Source: Bacteroidales bacterium (GTDB lineage Bacteria > Bacteroidota > Bacteroidia > Bacteroidales > UBA932). Taken from it: a DNA stretch of 49,822 nucleotides. Location: positions 1-49,822 of the forward strand of contig JAFUWW010000080.1 of NCBI GenBank assembly GCA_017471085.1. The letters run 5' to 3'. A model generated the notes under the pieces. That model was not told where the DNA came from. It worked only from the letters and a program-made list of their open reading frames with translations, and did not search any database. Position numbers and translations under genes: made by a program. Below, in pieces: positions 41,678 to 49,744 of the stretch (position 1 is the first letter of the stretch; every line of letters begins with the position of its first letter).

Positions 41678-42505
41678 ATGAAAAGAGCCCTATATTTCGC
41701 CGTGCTTTCCCTGGCGCTGCTTTCCTGCACCAACAAGGCCGAACAACCCGCCGAATTCCAGCTGGTTTTGGAATCCGTGGGCGGCTCACGCGCGCGGTTC
41801 TCCGTATCCTGTACAAGCCGGGATGTATATTATACGTATCGCCTCTGCAGCGAAACTGATTACGACTGGTGGAACCGTCCGGACATGGACGTGGCCAGGG
41901 AGGAGATAGCCCGGATGGAAGAATCGTTCCAGTTTTTTGCGAAGGTGGACGTCGAAAAGGACGTCAGTTTCGCAGACCGCTTCCTGTACCGGGGAAGCCG
42001 CCAGTTCACCATGCAAACCCTGAACGACGACACGGATTTCCGTTTTCTGGTCTTTCAGGTAAGTCCCACTACACACGCCATTATCGGAGATCCCATCAGC
42101 TTGCCCTTTCACACCAGGGAAATCCCGAAACGGGACCTCAGCTTCGATGTAAAGTTCGAGGGGAACACCATGGTGATCACCCCCTCCGACAATTCCCTCA
42201 CGTATTTCTGGGAATACGAAAGCACCGAACTCGTGAACGAGAATTACTATTTTGCCAGCAACTACGCCTATTCCCTGATCAGCATGTACGACGAGTATGG
42301 CTTTATGGAAAGCCAGCTGTCAACAGGCCAGGAAATCTGGGATTTCGCCGATGACAGCTGGATTAAAGAAGGAGACTCCTGTACGCTGGTCGTGGCCGGC
42401 TGTGAAGACGGCGAACTGACCACCGAGGTTAAAGAATACCGCTTTGTCTACATGAAAGACCGTATCTTTTATATCGAACCGGAAGAAGGCGGATATTACT
42501 TTTAG
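41678..42505 (+). CDS. Lipoprotein of unknown function
   Basis: The 275-residue product has a lipobox (LSLALLSC, Cys at about residue 17) and no domain that I can name with confidence. It is rich in aromatic and acidic residues. Two parts look like beta-sandwich repeats, the second beginning near RDLSFDVKFEGNTMVITPSDNS. The C-terminus EPEEGGYYF is acidic and aromatic. It starts directly after the hydrolase stop with no spacing (TAAATG), so it is likely coexpressed with the hydrolase. Its stop overlaps the convergent eda stop by four bases. Confidence 0.65.
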   Translation: MKRALYFAVLSLALLSCTNKAEQPAEFQLVLESVGGSRARFSVSCTSRDVYYTYRLCSETDYDWWNRPDMDVAREEIARMEESFQFFAKVDVEKDVSFADRFLYRGSRQFTMQTLNDDTDFRFLVFQVSPTTHAIIGDPISLPFHTREIPKRDLSFDVKFEGNTMVITPSDNSLTYFWEYESTELVNENYYFASNYAYSLISMYDEYGFMESQLSTGQEIWDFADDSWIKEGDSCTLVVAGCEDGELTTEVKEYRFVYMKDRIFYIEPEEGGYYF

Positions 42506-43164
42506 CCCCGGAACCAGTCCAGACACTTGGTACAGAGGTCGGAAATAGCTTGCCAGTTTCCGGCCTTCATCGTTTCCTTGGGGAAGAGTTTGGAGCCCAT
42601 GCCCACGGCCGTAACGCCGGATTTGGCCCAGGCGGTCAGGTTCTCTTCCGTGGGTTCCACGGCACCGGTGCACATGACCATCGCCCACGGCAGCGGAGCC
42701 AGGATGTTCTTCACGAAAGCGGGGCCGCCTACCGTACCGGCGGGGAAAACCTTCACCAGGTCGCAGCCGCGTTCCATGGCATGAACAATCTCCGAGACGG
42801 TTCCGCAGCCGGGGCTGTACGGGACGCCGCGGCGGTTGGCCAGCGGAATCACCTCGTCCACGATGCAGGGAGATACGAGGAAATCAGCACCCATCTGCAA
42901 GTACATGGCGGCCGTCGGGGCGTCCAGGATGGTGCCTGCGCCCAGGGCCATTCCGGGACATTCCTTCCGGACAAAGGCGATCACTTCTTCAAAGACCCTG
43001 GCGGCGCCGTCACCCCTGTTGGTGAACTCGAAGGCGCGGATACCGCCGTCGTAACAGGCTTTCACCACCTTTTTGGCCACTTCTACGTCGGCATGGTAAA
43101 ACACGGGCACGATCCCGGTGGAACGGATGATGCCGATGGTATCGATTTTATTGAATTTTGCCAT
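42502..43164 (-). CDS. eda: KDPG/KHG aldolase
   Basis: The 220-residue class I aldolase splits 2-keto-3-deoxy-6-phosphogluconate into pyruvate and glyceraldehyde-3-phosphate. The Schiff-base Lys is Lys138 in DLVKVFPAG. Further conserved parts are IVPVFYHADVEVAKK (variant of the usual start), VEPTEENLTAWAKSGVTAVGMGSKLF and the phosphate-binding GAVEPT region. It is the last gene of the hexuronate operon, 12 bases after kdgK. Its stop overlaps that of the lipoprotein gene on the other strand. Confidence 0.93.
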   Translation of the reverse strand: MAKFNKIDTIGIIRSTGIVPVFYHADVEVAKKVVKACYDGGIRAFEFTNRGDGAARVFEEVIAFVRKECPGMALGAGTILDAPTAAMYLQMGADFLVSPCIVDEVIPLANRRGVPYSPGCGTVSEIVHAMERGCDLVKVFPAGTVGGPAFVKNILAPLPWAMVMCTGAVEPTEENLTAWAKSGVTAVGMGSKLFPKETMKAGNWQAISDLCTKCLDWFRG

Positions 43165-43176
43165 AATACAAAGGGA

Positions 43177-44214
43177 TTAACGGGAAACACGACCGGAGCC
43201 GCCGCCTTTGACCAGGGCTTCTACCTCCGCCACGGAAACGCGGTTGTAGTCGCCGACGATGGTATGCTTGAGGCAGGAAGCTGCCGCGGCAAACTCGATG
43301 GCTTCCTGGTCAGTGGGATAAGTGAGGAGGCCGTACAGGAGGCCGCCCATGAAGGAGTCGCCGCCGCCTACGCGGTCAACAATATGGGTAATATCGTACC
43401 GACGGCTCTGCCAGAGGGTTTTTCCATCGTACAGCACGCCGCCCCAGGTGTTGTGGTTGGCGTTGATGGAACCGCGGAGGGTCACCGCCACCTTCTTGCA
43501 GCGGGGGAACATTTTCATCAGCTGGCTGCAAACGCTCTCGAAGCGGGTCTGGTCGATTTCACCGCCGGTCTTCTCCGCATCGAAGCCTTCGGGCTTGATG
43601 CCGAATTCCATTTCGGCGTCTTCCTCGTTGCCGAGGATCAGGTCACAGCCGGCCACCAGGGCGGGCATCACTTCCGCTGCGGTTTTGCCGTATTTCCAAA
43701 GTTTCTTGCGGTAATTGAGGTCGCAGGAAACCTTTACACCCATTTCGTTCGCCACCTTGATCGCTTCCAGGCAGGCATCGGCCGCACCCTGGGAAAGGGC
43801 GGGTGTGATGCCGGTCCAGTGGAACCAGTCGGCGCCTTCCAGCACCTTGTGCCAGTCAACCATGCCGGGCTTGATCTCCGCGATGGCGGAATTGGCGCGG
43901 TCGTAGATCACCTTGGAGCCACGTGCCACGGCACCCGTTTCCAGGTAATAGATGCCGATGCGGTCGCCTCCATAGACGATGTCGTTCACATCGACCCCGA
44001 ATCCGCGGAGTTCACCGACGCACATGGCGGCGATGTCATTCTTGGGAAGACGGGTCACAAAGTGGGCGTCTACGCCGTAGTTGGCCAGGGACACGGCCAC
44101 ATTGGCCTCTCCCCCGCCGAAGGTTGCATCAAAGGAACGGGCCTGCGAAAAACGCTGGTAACCCGGGGTGGCGAGCCGGAGCATGACCTCGCCGAAAGTA
44201 ACTACTTTTGCCAT
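43177..44214 (-). CDS. kdgK: 2-keto-3-deoxygluconate kinase, PfkB family
   Basis: The 345-residue kinase phosphorylates 2-keto-3-deoxygluconate to KDPG. It belongs to the ribokinase/PfkB family. It has the N-terminal VVTFGEVMLRLATPG, an early GGGEANVAVSLANYG (sugar-binding glycines), and the C-terminal ATP/anion-hole motif DRVGGGDSFMGGL, whose Asp is the catalytic base. The ATG at 44214 gives the conserved N-terminus; one two codons earlier is possible. The neighbouring genes for Eda and KduI support KDG rather than another sugar. Confidence 0.9.
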   Translation of the reverse strand: MAKVVTFGEVMLRLATPGYQRFSQARSFDATFGGGEANVAVSLANYGVDAHFVTRLPKNDIAAMCVGELRGFGVDVNDIVYGGDRIGIYYLETGAVARGSKVIYDRANSAIAEIKPGMVDWHKVLEGADWFHWTGITPALSQGAADACLEAIKVANEMGVKVSCDLNYRKKLWKYGKTAAEVMPALVAGCDLILGNEEDAEMEFGIKPEGFDAEKTGGEIDQTRFESVCSQLMKMFPRCKKVAVTLRGSINANHNTWGGVLYDGKTLWQSRRYDITHIVDRVGGGDSFMGGLLYGLLTYPTDQEAIEFAAAASCLKHTIVGDYNRVSVAEVEALVKGGGSGRVSR

Positions 44215-44229
44215 ATTCAATACTGTTAA

Positions 44230-45072
44230 TTATCTCAAATCCTTGGTTTCGCACCAGTCCATGTCGTTGTAATCGTCGTTCTCGCCGCACATGCCCCAGA
44301 TGAAGGTATAGTTGCGGGTTGCGCAGGCGCTGTGGATGCTCCACTGCGGGGAGATCACGGCCTGCTCGTTGTGCATCCAGATATGCCGGGTCTCCTGGGG
44401 TTCTCCCATGAAATGGCACACGGCGGCGTCGTCCGGCACTTCAAAATAGAAGTACACCTCCATCCGGCGGTTGTGCGTGTGGGCCGGCATCGTATTCCAG
44501 GTGCTGCCCGGAGCGAGTTCGGTCATGCCCATCTGCAGCTGGCAGCAGGGCACTACCTCCTTGACCAGCAAACGGTTGATGGTGCGCTCGTTGGACTCTT
44601 CCAGGCTGCCCAGGTGCATAACCACGGCGTCTTTCTTGGACACCTGCTTCACCCCCGTCTCCTTATGGGCGGTGGCGGAGCAGAAGTAGAAATGGGCGGG
44701 GTGCTCCGGATCCACGCTCTTGAAGGTAACGTGGCGGTTTCCACGCCCCACATAGATGGCCTCCTTGAAGGGAATCGTATATTCCTCCTCCCCTACCCGG
44801 ACAATGCCGGTACCGCCGACATTGATGATCCCCAGCTCGCGGCGCTGGGTGAAGTAGTCGGCCCGGAGAATCTCCGGAGCGGAAAGCAGGAGCTCTTCCT
44901 TCACCGGGACGGCGCCGCCCGCGATGATCCGGTCGAACATGGAATAGACCATATTGATCTGGTCGGGGACCATGATATTCTCTACGAGGTACTCCTTGCG
45001 CAGGCGCGCAGTGTCGTAGTGTTTCGCGTCCAGGTTGCCGGACGCTTGTCTTACCTCACAGTTGATCTTCAT
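44230..45072 (-). CDS. kduI: 5-keto-4-deoxyuronate isomerase
   Basis: The 280-residue cupin enzyme converts 5-keto-4-deoxyuronate (from unsaturated uronates released by pectate lyases) into 2,5-diketo-3-deoxygluconate. The zinc ligands expected from the E. coli enzyme are visible: His198 and His200 in HTHN, Glu205, and His247 in WSIHSAC. WHxxxE-like flanks and the N-terminal RHYDTARLRKEYL-type segment also match. The ATG at 45072 was selected over an earlier one that would overlap kduD. kduD precedes it by 16 bases. Confidence 0.95.
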   Translation of the reverse strand: MKINCEVRQASGNLDAKHYDTARLRKEYLVENIMVPDQINMVYSMFDRIIAGGAVPVKEELLLSAPEILRADYFTQRRELGIINVGGTGIVRVGEEEYTIPFKEAIYVGRGNRHVTFKSVDPEHPAHFYFCSATAHKETGVKQVSKKDAVVMHLGSLEESNERTINRLLVKEVVPCCQLQMGMTELAPGSTWNTMPAHTHNRRMEVYFYFEVPDDAAVCHFMGEPQETRHIWMHNEQAVISPQWSIHSACATRNYTFIWGMCGENDDYNDMDWCETKDLR

Positions 45073-45088
45073 TGCACAAGATTGGTTT

Positions 45089-45892
45089 TTAAGGTTGTTT
45101 TCCGATATAGGCGAGAATGCCGCCATCGACATAGAGGATGTGCCCGTTTACGGCGTCTGAAGCGTGAGAAGCCAGGAAAACGGCGGGACCGCCCAGCTCA
45201 TCGGGGTCCAGCCAGCGTCCGGCCGGCGTCTTGGCACAGATGAAGCTGTCGAAGGGATGGGGGCTGCCGTCGGCCTGCCTCTCCCGGAGCGGAGCCGTCT
45301 GCGGGGTGGCGATGTATCCCGGTCCCAGGCCGTTGCACTGGATGTTATAGGCGCCGTACTCCGAGCAGATGTTGCGGGTGAGCATTTTGAGCCCGCCCTT
45401 GGCTGCGGCATAGGCCGACACGGTTTCCCGGCCCAGCTCCGACATCATGGAGCAGACATTAATAATCTTGCCTTCGCGGCGTTCCATCATCTCGGGCACC
45501 ACCGCAGCCGAGCAGATATACGGGCCCACCAGGTCCACGTCTATCACCCGCTGGAATTCTTCCCGCTTCATCTCGTGCATGGGGATGCGTTTGATGATGC
45601 CGGCATTGTTCACCAGGATATGGATGGGTCCCACTTCCCGGTGGATGCGCGCGACAAGGTCCTTGACCTGGACCTCGTCCGTGACGTCGCACACATACCC
45701 GTGCACATGGGTGATACCAGCCGCGCGATACGCCTCCATGCCCTTTTGCATGGATGCCTCGTTGCTGGTGTTGAAAACAATATTGTCTATGCCGGCGCGT
45801 ACAAAGGCCTGCGCAATGGCAAAGCCGATGCCATAAGCGGCTCCGGTAATCCAGGCATTCCTGCCTTCCAGGGAAAATAAACTGCTGCTCAT
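45089..45892 (-). CDS. kduD: 2-dehydro-3-deoxy-D-gluconate 5-dehydrogenase
   Basis: The 267-residue short-chain dehydrogenase reduces 2,5-diketo-3-deoxygluconate to 2-keto-3-deoxygluconate. Classical SDR features are present: the cofactor loop TGAAYGIG at residues 16-23, NNAGI, and the catalytic Tyr161 and Lys165 (YAAAK). Placement next to kduI supports KduD rather than gluconate 5-dehydrogenase. The start overlaps the stop of the DUF4861 gene by four bases. Confidence 0.93.
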   Translation of the reverse strand: MSSSLFSLEGRNAWITGAAYGIGFAIAQAFVRAGIDNIVFNTSNEASMQKGMEAYRAAGITHVHGYVCDVTDEVQVKDLVARIHREVGPIHILVNNAGIIKRIPMHEMKREEFQRVIDVDLVGPYICSAAVVPEMMERREGKIINVCSMMSELGRETVSAYAAAKGGLKMLTRNICSEYGAYNIQCNGLGPGYIATPQTAPLRERQADGSPHPFDSFICAKTPAGRWLDPDELGGPAVFLASHASDAVNGHILYVDGGILAYIGKQP

Positions 45893-46749
45893 AGCTGCTC
45901 TTTTACCATGTTAAACCATGCTTCGGCCGACTCCGGGCCGCCTTTGGACCAGCAGGAGCCGAACTTGTAAAGGAAAGGCTCTCCGCTGCGGATTTCACGG
46001 GTGCAGATTCCATGGATGCCGTCGGGCGTAACAACCGCCTCATCGGCCCCGGGAACCACCACGGCTACCCCCAGCATGCCGTCTTCCGGCTCTATGCTCT
46101 GGTCGGAGGCGTGCTCCCAAAGCGCATAGATTCCGGGAGCGAGGCACTCCTCGGAGAGGGTTTCCTGCGCGGGGTGACGGTTCACGCCCGCAGCGATGGT
46201 CAGGGACTCTGCCCCGGTGAAGGTGTAGGTATCCTCCACCTCGCAGAAATGCGTGTCCGGCAGCACCGTAACCTTCTTGTCCAGGGAAACGGAAATGCTG
46301 TCGGAGGCCTGCCAGGCCGGATAATGAAGCACGAAGACCACTTTTTCCGCGCCCTCTTCCAAAATGTCGAAGGAGCGGTAATTGGTGGCCGGATAACAGA
46401 GTTTCCCGTCTACGAGCGGGGCCGAAGCGCCGCCGCCCAGCGAGACGGCCACCTTGTAGCAGTCTTTGCCGCCGTGGTCGTGGTGATAGTAATCCGGATC
46501 TTCCATTGCTCCTTTGTACCACTGATCGGCCACCAGGGAGCCCGGGAGCTTGACCCAGATGTCTATGCCCGGCGAAGTGGGATTCCCCTCCAGGGCCTTT
46601 CCGTAAAAACGTCCGGCCACCAGGTTGTTCTCGAACACGAAATCGTCGGCACGCTCGGGAACGTAACGGGCCATGACCCTTTTCTCCTTCTCCCCCGAAC
46701 AGGAGAGAAGGGAAAACAGGGCCGCTGCAATTATCAGAAGTTTCCTCAT
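45889..46749 (-). CDS. DUF4861 lipoprotein of the uronate cluster
   Basis: The 286-residue protein has a lipobox near AALFSLLSC (Cys about residue 17) and then the DUF4861 start ARYVPERADDFVFENNLVAGR with GIDIWVK, which recurs in Bacteroidetes pectin and uronate gene clusters. It is mainly beta strand with no membrane helix. Its biochemical activity is not known to me; a role in uronic acid oligosaccharide binding or breakdown at the periplasmic or surface side is an inference from context. It lies 1 base after exuT and overlaps kduD. Confidence 0.8.
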   Translation of the reverse strand: MRKLLIIAAALFSLLSCSGEKEKRVMARYVPERADDFVFENNLVAGRFYGKALEGNPTSPGIDIWVKLPGSLVADQWYKGAMEDPDYYHHDHGGKDCYKVAVSLGGGASAPLVDGKLCYPATNYRSFDILEEGAEKVVFVLHYPAWQASDSISVSLDKKVTVLPDTHFCEVEDTYTFTGAESLTIAAGVNRHPAQETLSEECLAPGIYALWEHASDQSIEPEDGMLGVAVVVPGADEAVVTPDGIHGICTREIRSGEPFLYKFGSCWSKGGPESAEAWFNMVKEQL

Positions 46750-46750
46750 A

Positions 46751-48202
46751 TTAGACTTCTACGGGTTTGTACTTGGGAACAAGGGCTTTCATGATACTCC
46801 AGGCAATCAGATAGGCCACGCCGCAGAAACAGAACATGATAAAGTAGCCTGCAGGCTTGCCTTCGAAGCCGAAGAAACGGAAGGCCGCCCCCATTTCCTC
46901 TGCATGGGTAAACAGCTTACCGGCCACATACTGGATAATCATGGAGCCGATGCCGCCCGCCATGGCGCCGATGCCGGTGATGGTGGCGATGGTGCTCTTC
47001 GGGAACATGTCACCGATGGTGGAGAAGAGGTTGGCGCTCCAGGCCTGGTGACCCGCACCGGCAAGGCCGATCAGGATGGCCGGCCACCAGGGCGTATTGA
47101 AGTTGATGCCCAGCGGCTGCGCAAAGAGCGCGGCAATGGGGAAGAAAGCGAAGATGAGCATGGCGAGCATGCGGCCCGCATACGGATTCATGCCTTTCTT
47201 TTCCACGAAGACCTTGGGCAGGTATCCGCCGAAGATGGAGATCACGGTCACGATGGCGTAGAGCGCGAAAATCAGTCCCTGGCCCAGACCGGAAGTGGCG
47301 GGGGCGTTGAACTGGTTGCTGAAATAGGAGGGCGCCCAGAACAGGAAGAACCACCATACGCCGTCGGTGAAGAACTTGCCGGTGATGAAGGCCCAGGTCT
47401 GCCTATACTTGAAGCACTGGATCATGGGGATGGACTTCTGGTCGGCCGCGGCAGCCTTTTCGGCCGCCTCGGCGGCGTCGTCCTGATGGATGTATTCAAG
47501 CTCGGCCTCGTTGACGTGCTTGCTGGTCTCCGGCTTGTCATACATGAAGGTCCAGAAGAACATCCAGATGAAGCCCAGGCCACCGATGATGATGAAAGCC
47601 CACTCCCAGCCCAGTTTCACGGCCAGCGGGGGGATCAGCAGCGGAGCGGCCAGCGCGCCCACGGAGGCGCCGGCGTTGAAAATGGAGGTGGCGAAGGCGC
47701 GGTCTTTCTTCGGGAAATACTCGGCCGTCACCTTGATGGCCGCCGGGAAGTTCCCGGATTCACCCAGCGCAAGGATGCCGCGGCACAGCAGGAACAGATA
47801 GACGGAAGTGGTGGCAATGGCCAGGGCCGCTTCGCTTCCCGCCTGGACGGCGCGCATGGCTGCCACGCTGTCCAGACCGGCGATATGGGCCGTAGCCCAG
47901 CCGCAGGCGGCGTGCAGGCACGCACCGGCCGACCATACGCCGATGGAGATCAGGTAACCCTTCTTGGTCCCCATCCAGTCCACGAACTTGCCCGCGAACA
48001 GGCAGCAGATGGCGTAGAAGATGGAGAAGAAGGAGGTAATGGTGCCGTAGTGGGCATCCGTCCAGTGGAATTCAGGCTTGATGAATTCCTCGTACGTGAG
48101 GGACAGAACCTGGCGGTCCAGGTAGTTTACCGTAGTCGCCACGAAAAGCAGCGAACACAGCCACCAGCGCCAGTTGCTCATCAGTTTCTTCTGCGTAGAC
48201 AT
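46751..48202 (-). CDS. exuT: Hexuronate MFS transporter, ExuT-like
   Basis: The 483-residue transporter of the anion:cation symporter branch of the MFS has twelve membrane segments. The family signature is in the first segments (NYLDRQVLSLTYEEF) and in the fifth (LALGESGNFPAAIKVTAEYFP). A charged, Ala-rich cytoplasmic loop near residues 235-265 separates the halves. In the family these proteins import galacturonate, glucuronate or related uronates, and the surrounding uronate catabolic genes fit. A 93-base structured spacer separates it from uxaB. Confidence 0.88.
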   Translation of the reverse strand: MSTQKKLMSNWRWWLCSLLFVATTVNYLDRQVLSLTYEEFIKPEFHWTDAHYGTITSFFSIFYAICCLFAGKFVDWMGTKKGYLISIGVWSAGACLHAACGWATAHIAGLDSVAAMRAVQAGSEAALAIATTSVYLFLLCRGILALGESGNFPAAIKVTAEYFPKKDRAFATSIFNAGASVGALAAPLLIPPLAVKLGWEWAFIIIGGLGFIWMFFWTFMYDKPETSKHVNEAELEYIHQDDAAEAAEKAAAADQKSIPMIQCFKYRQTWAFITGKFFTDGVWWFFLFWAPSYFSNQFNAPATSGLGQGLIFALYAIVTVISIFGGYLPKVFVEKKGMNPYAGRMLAMLIFAFFPIAALFAQPLGINFNTPWWPAILIGLAGAGHQAWSANLFSTIGDMFPKSTIATITGIGAMAGGIGSMIIQYVAGKLFTHAEEMGAAFRFFGFEGKPAGYFIMFCFCGVAYLIAWSIMKALVPKYKPVEV

Positions 48203-48222
48203 ATGAACTTCTTTTTTATGAA

Positions 48223-48288
48223 GGAAGGCCTTTGCCGGAGCATTAGCCCGTACAGGGTCGCGAAGCGACGTGGAGGCAGAGGCCTTCC
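48223..48288 (-). repeat. Nested inverted repeat in the uxaB-exuT spacer
   Basis: Outer arms GGAAGGCCTTTGCC (48223-48236) and GGCAGAGGCCTTCC (48275-48288) pair over 14 positions with one G-T wobble or mismatch. They enclose an inner hairpin GTCGC-GAA-GCGAC (48257-48269) and a short CCC/GGG. No T-run follows on the minus strand, so it is more likely an RNA-stability or processing element than a terminator. Confidence 0.75.
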
Positions 48289-48295
48289 CACATAA

Positions 48296-49735
48296 TTAAA
48301 TGATTGATTTGACGGCTTCCCGCATACCTTTTTCCTGGATCATAGCCAGGTCTTTGCACAGCAGGTCGGTGAGGCCGGGAATGGCATTGAGGTCTTCGCC
48401 CCAGATAAATTCGTCGGCAAGGACGCCCTTGGCCACGGCGGCGACATCACCGGTGGCCCAGAGGTCCTTAAGCAGCTGCATGATCTTGGGGTCGTCGTTG
48501 GGAACAATCTCGTCCTCTCCGCGTTTGCCGCCCTTATAGTAGGTGCAGATGGCGGCGAGACCCATCACGAGTCCCTGCGGAAGTTCGCCCCTGCGCTCCA
48601 GATAGGTCTTGAGGCCGGGCAGGTCGCGGGTCTTGAACTTGGGGAAGGAATTGAGCATGATGGAGGTTACGAAATGCTTCACGAACGGGTTGCGGAAACG
48701 CTCCATCACGTCGGCGGCAAATCTCTCCAGTTCGTCCTTGGGCAGGTTGCAGGTGGGAAGGAGTTCCTCGAACATCACCTTATGGACAAATCGGCCGATT
48801 TCAGGGTCTTCGCAGCACTCTTTCACGGTGTTCAGGCCGCTCAGGTAGCCTACGGGGCTCAGGACGGTGTGGGGACCGTTCAGGAGCGTGACCTTGCGCT
48901 CGTGATAGGGAGCCTCGGACGGCACGAAGAGCACATGCAGGCCGGCTTTGTCGGCCGGGAATTCGGCGGCGACTTCCTTCGGGGCCTCGATGACCCAGAG
49001 GTGGAAGATCTCGGCCTTGTCCAGCAGATGGTCGTCGTAGCCCACGCGCTCGCAGAGCTGGGCGGCGTTATCACGCGGATAACCGGGCACGATGCGGTCT
49101 ACCAGGGTGCTGTACACACCGCAGGCATCCTCGAACCAGGCGGCGAAGTCAGGGCCAAGGTTCCACAGGTCTATATACTGCCGGATGCACTCTTTCAGGT
49201 GCTTGCCGTTTTCGAAGATGAGTTCGCAGGGGAAAATGATGAGTCCCTTGTCGGCGGCACCCTTGAAGAACTGCCAGCGGTGATACAGCAGCTGGGTCAG
49301 CTTGCCGGGATAGCTGCTGGCGGGCTTGTCGTCCAGCTTGCAGGCCGGGTCGAAAGCGATGCCGGCTTCCGTCGTATTGGAAATAACGAAGCGGATCTCC
49401 GGCTGCTCGGCCAGTTTCAGGTAAGCGCCGAAATCCTCGTAGGGATTCAGGCCGCGGGAGATGACGTCGATCAGGTCCACGCTGTCTACGGGCTGTCCGT
49501 CCTGCAGGCCCTGGAGATTCAGGTGATACAGGCCGTCCTGCTCGTTGAGCCAGCCTACCATGCCCTTCTCGATGGGCTGGACAACGACGACGGAGCCGTT
49601 GAAATCGGTCTTCTGGTTGGTCTTCCAGATAATCCACTCGATGAATGCGCGGAGGAAGTTTCCTTCGCCGAACTGAATCACCTTTTCGGTGTACTGCTTG
49701 GCCTGCGGTGCAGACTTACGGTTTAGTCTTTCCAT
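48296..49735 (-). CDS. uxaB: Tagaturonate reductase (altronate oxidoreductase)
   Basis: The 479-residue protein is a polyol-type long-chain dehydrogenase of the mannitol dehydrogenase family, UxaB branch, which reduces tagaturonate to altronate with NADH. Evidence includes the Rossmann-like N-terminal KVIQFGEGNFLRAFIEWII, VDRIVPGYPRD, and VTLLNGPHTVLSPVGYLSG, the latter carrying the catalytic region typical of the family (Lys/Asn/His further on). It is preceded by uxaA (9 bases) and followed by the structured spacer before exuT. Uronate isomerase (UxaC) is not in the window. Confidence 0.93.
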   Translation of the reverse strand: MERLNRKSAPQAKQYTEKVIQFGEGNFLRAFIEWIIWKTNQKTDFNGSVVVVQPIEKGMVGWLNEQDGLYHLNLQGLQDGQPVDSVDLIDVISRGLNPYEDFGAYLKLAEQPEIRFVISNTTEAGIAFDPACKLDDKPASSYPGKLTQLLYHRWQFFKGAADKGLIIFPCELIFENGKHLKECIRQYIDLWNLGPDFAAWFEDACGVYSTLVDRIVPGYPRDNAAQLCERVGYDDHLLDKAEIFHLWVIEAPKEVAAEFPADKAGLHVLFVPSEAPYHERKVTLLNGPHTVLSPVGYLSGLNTVKECCEDPEIGRFVHKVMFEELLPTCNLPKDELERFAADVMERFRNPFVKHFVTSIMLNSFPKFKTRDLPGLKTYLERRGELPQGLVMGLAAICTYYKGGKRGEDEIVPNDDPKIMQLLKDLWATGDVAAVAKGVLADEFIWGEDLNAIPGLTDLLCKDLAMIQEKGMREAVKSII

Positions 49736-49744
49736 ATCAATGAT

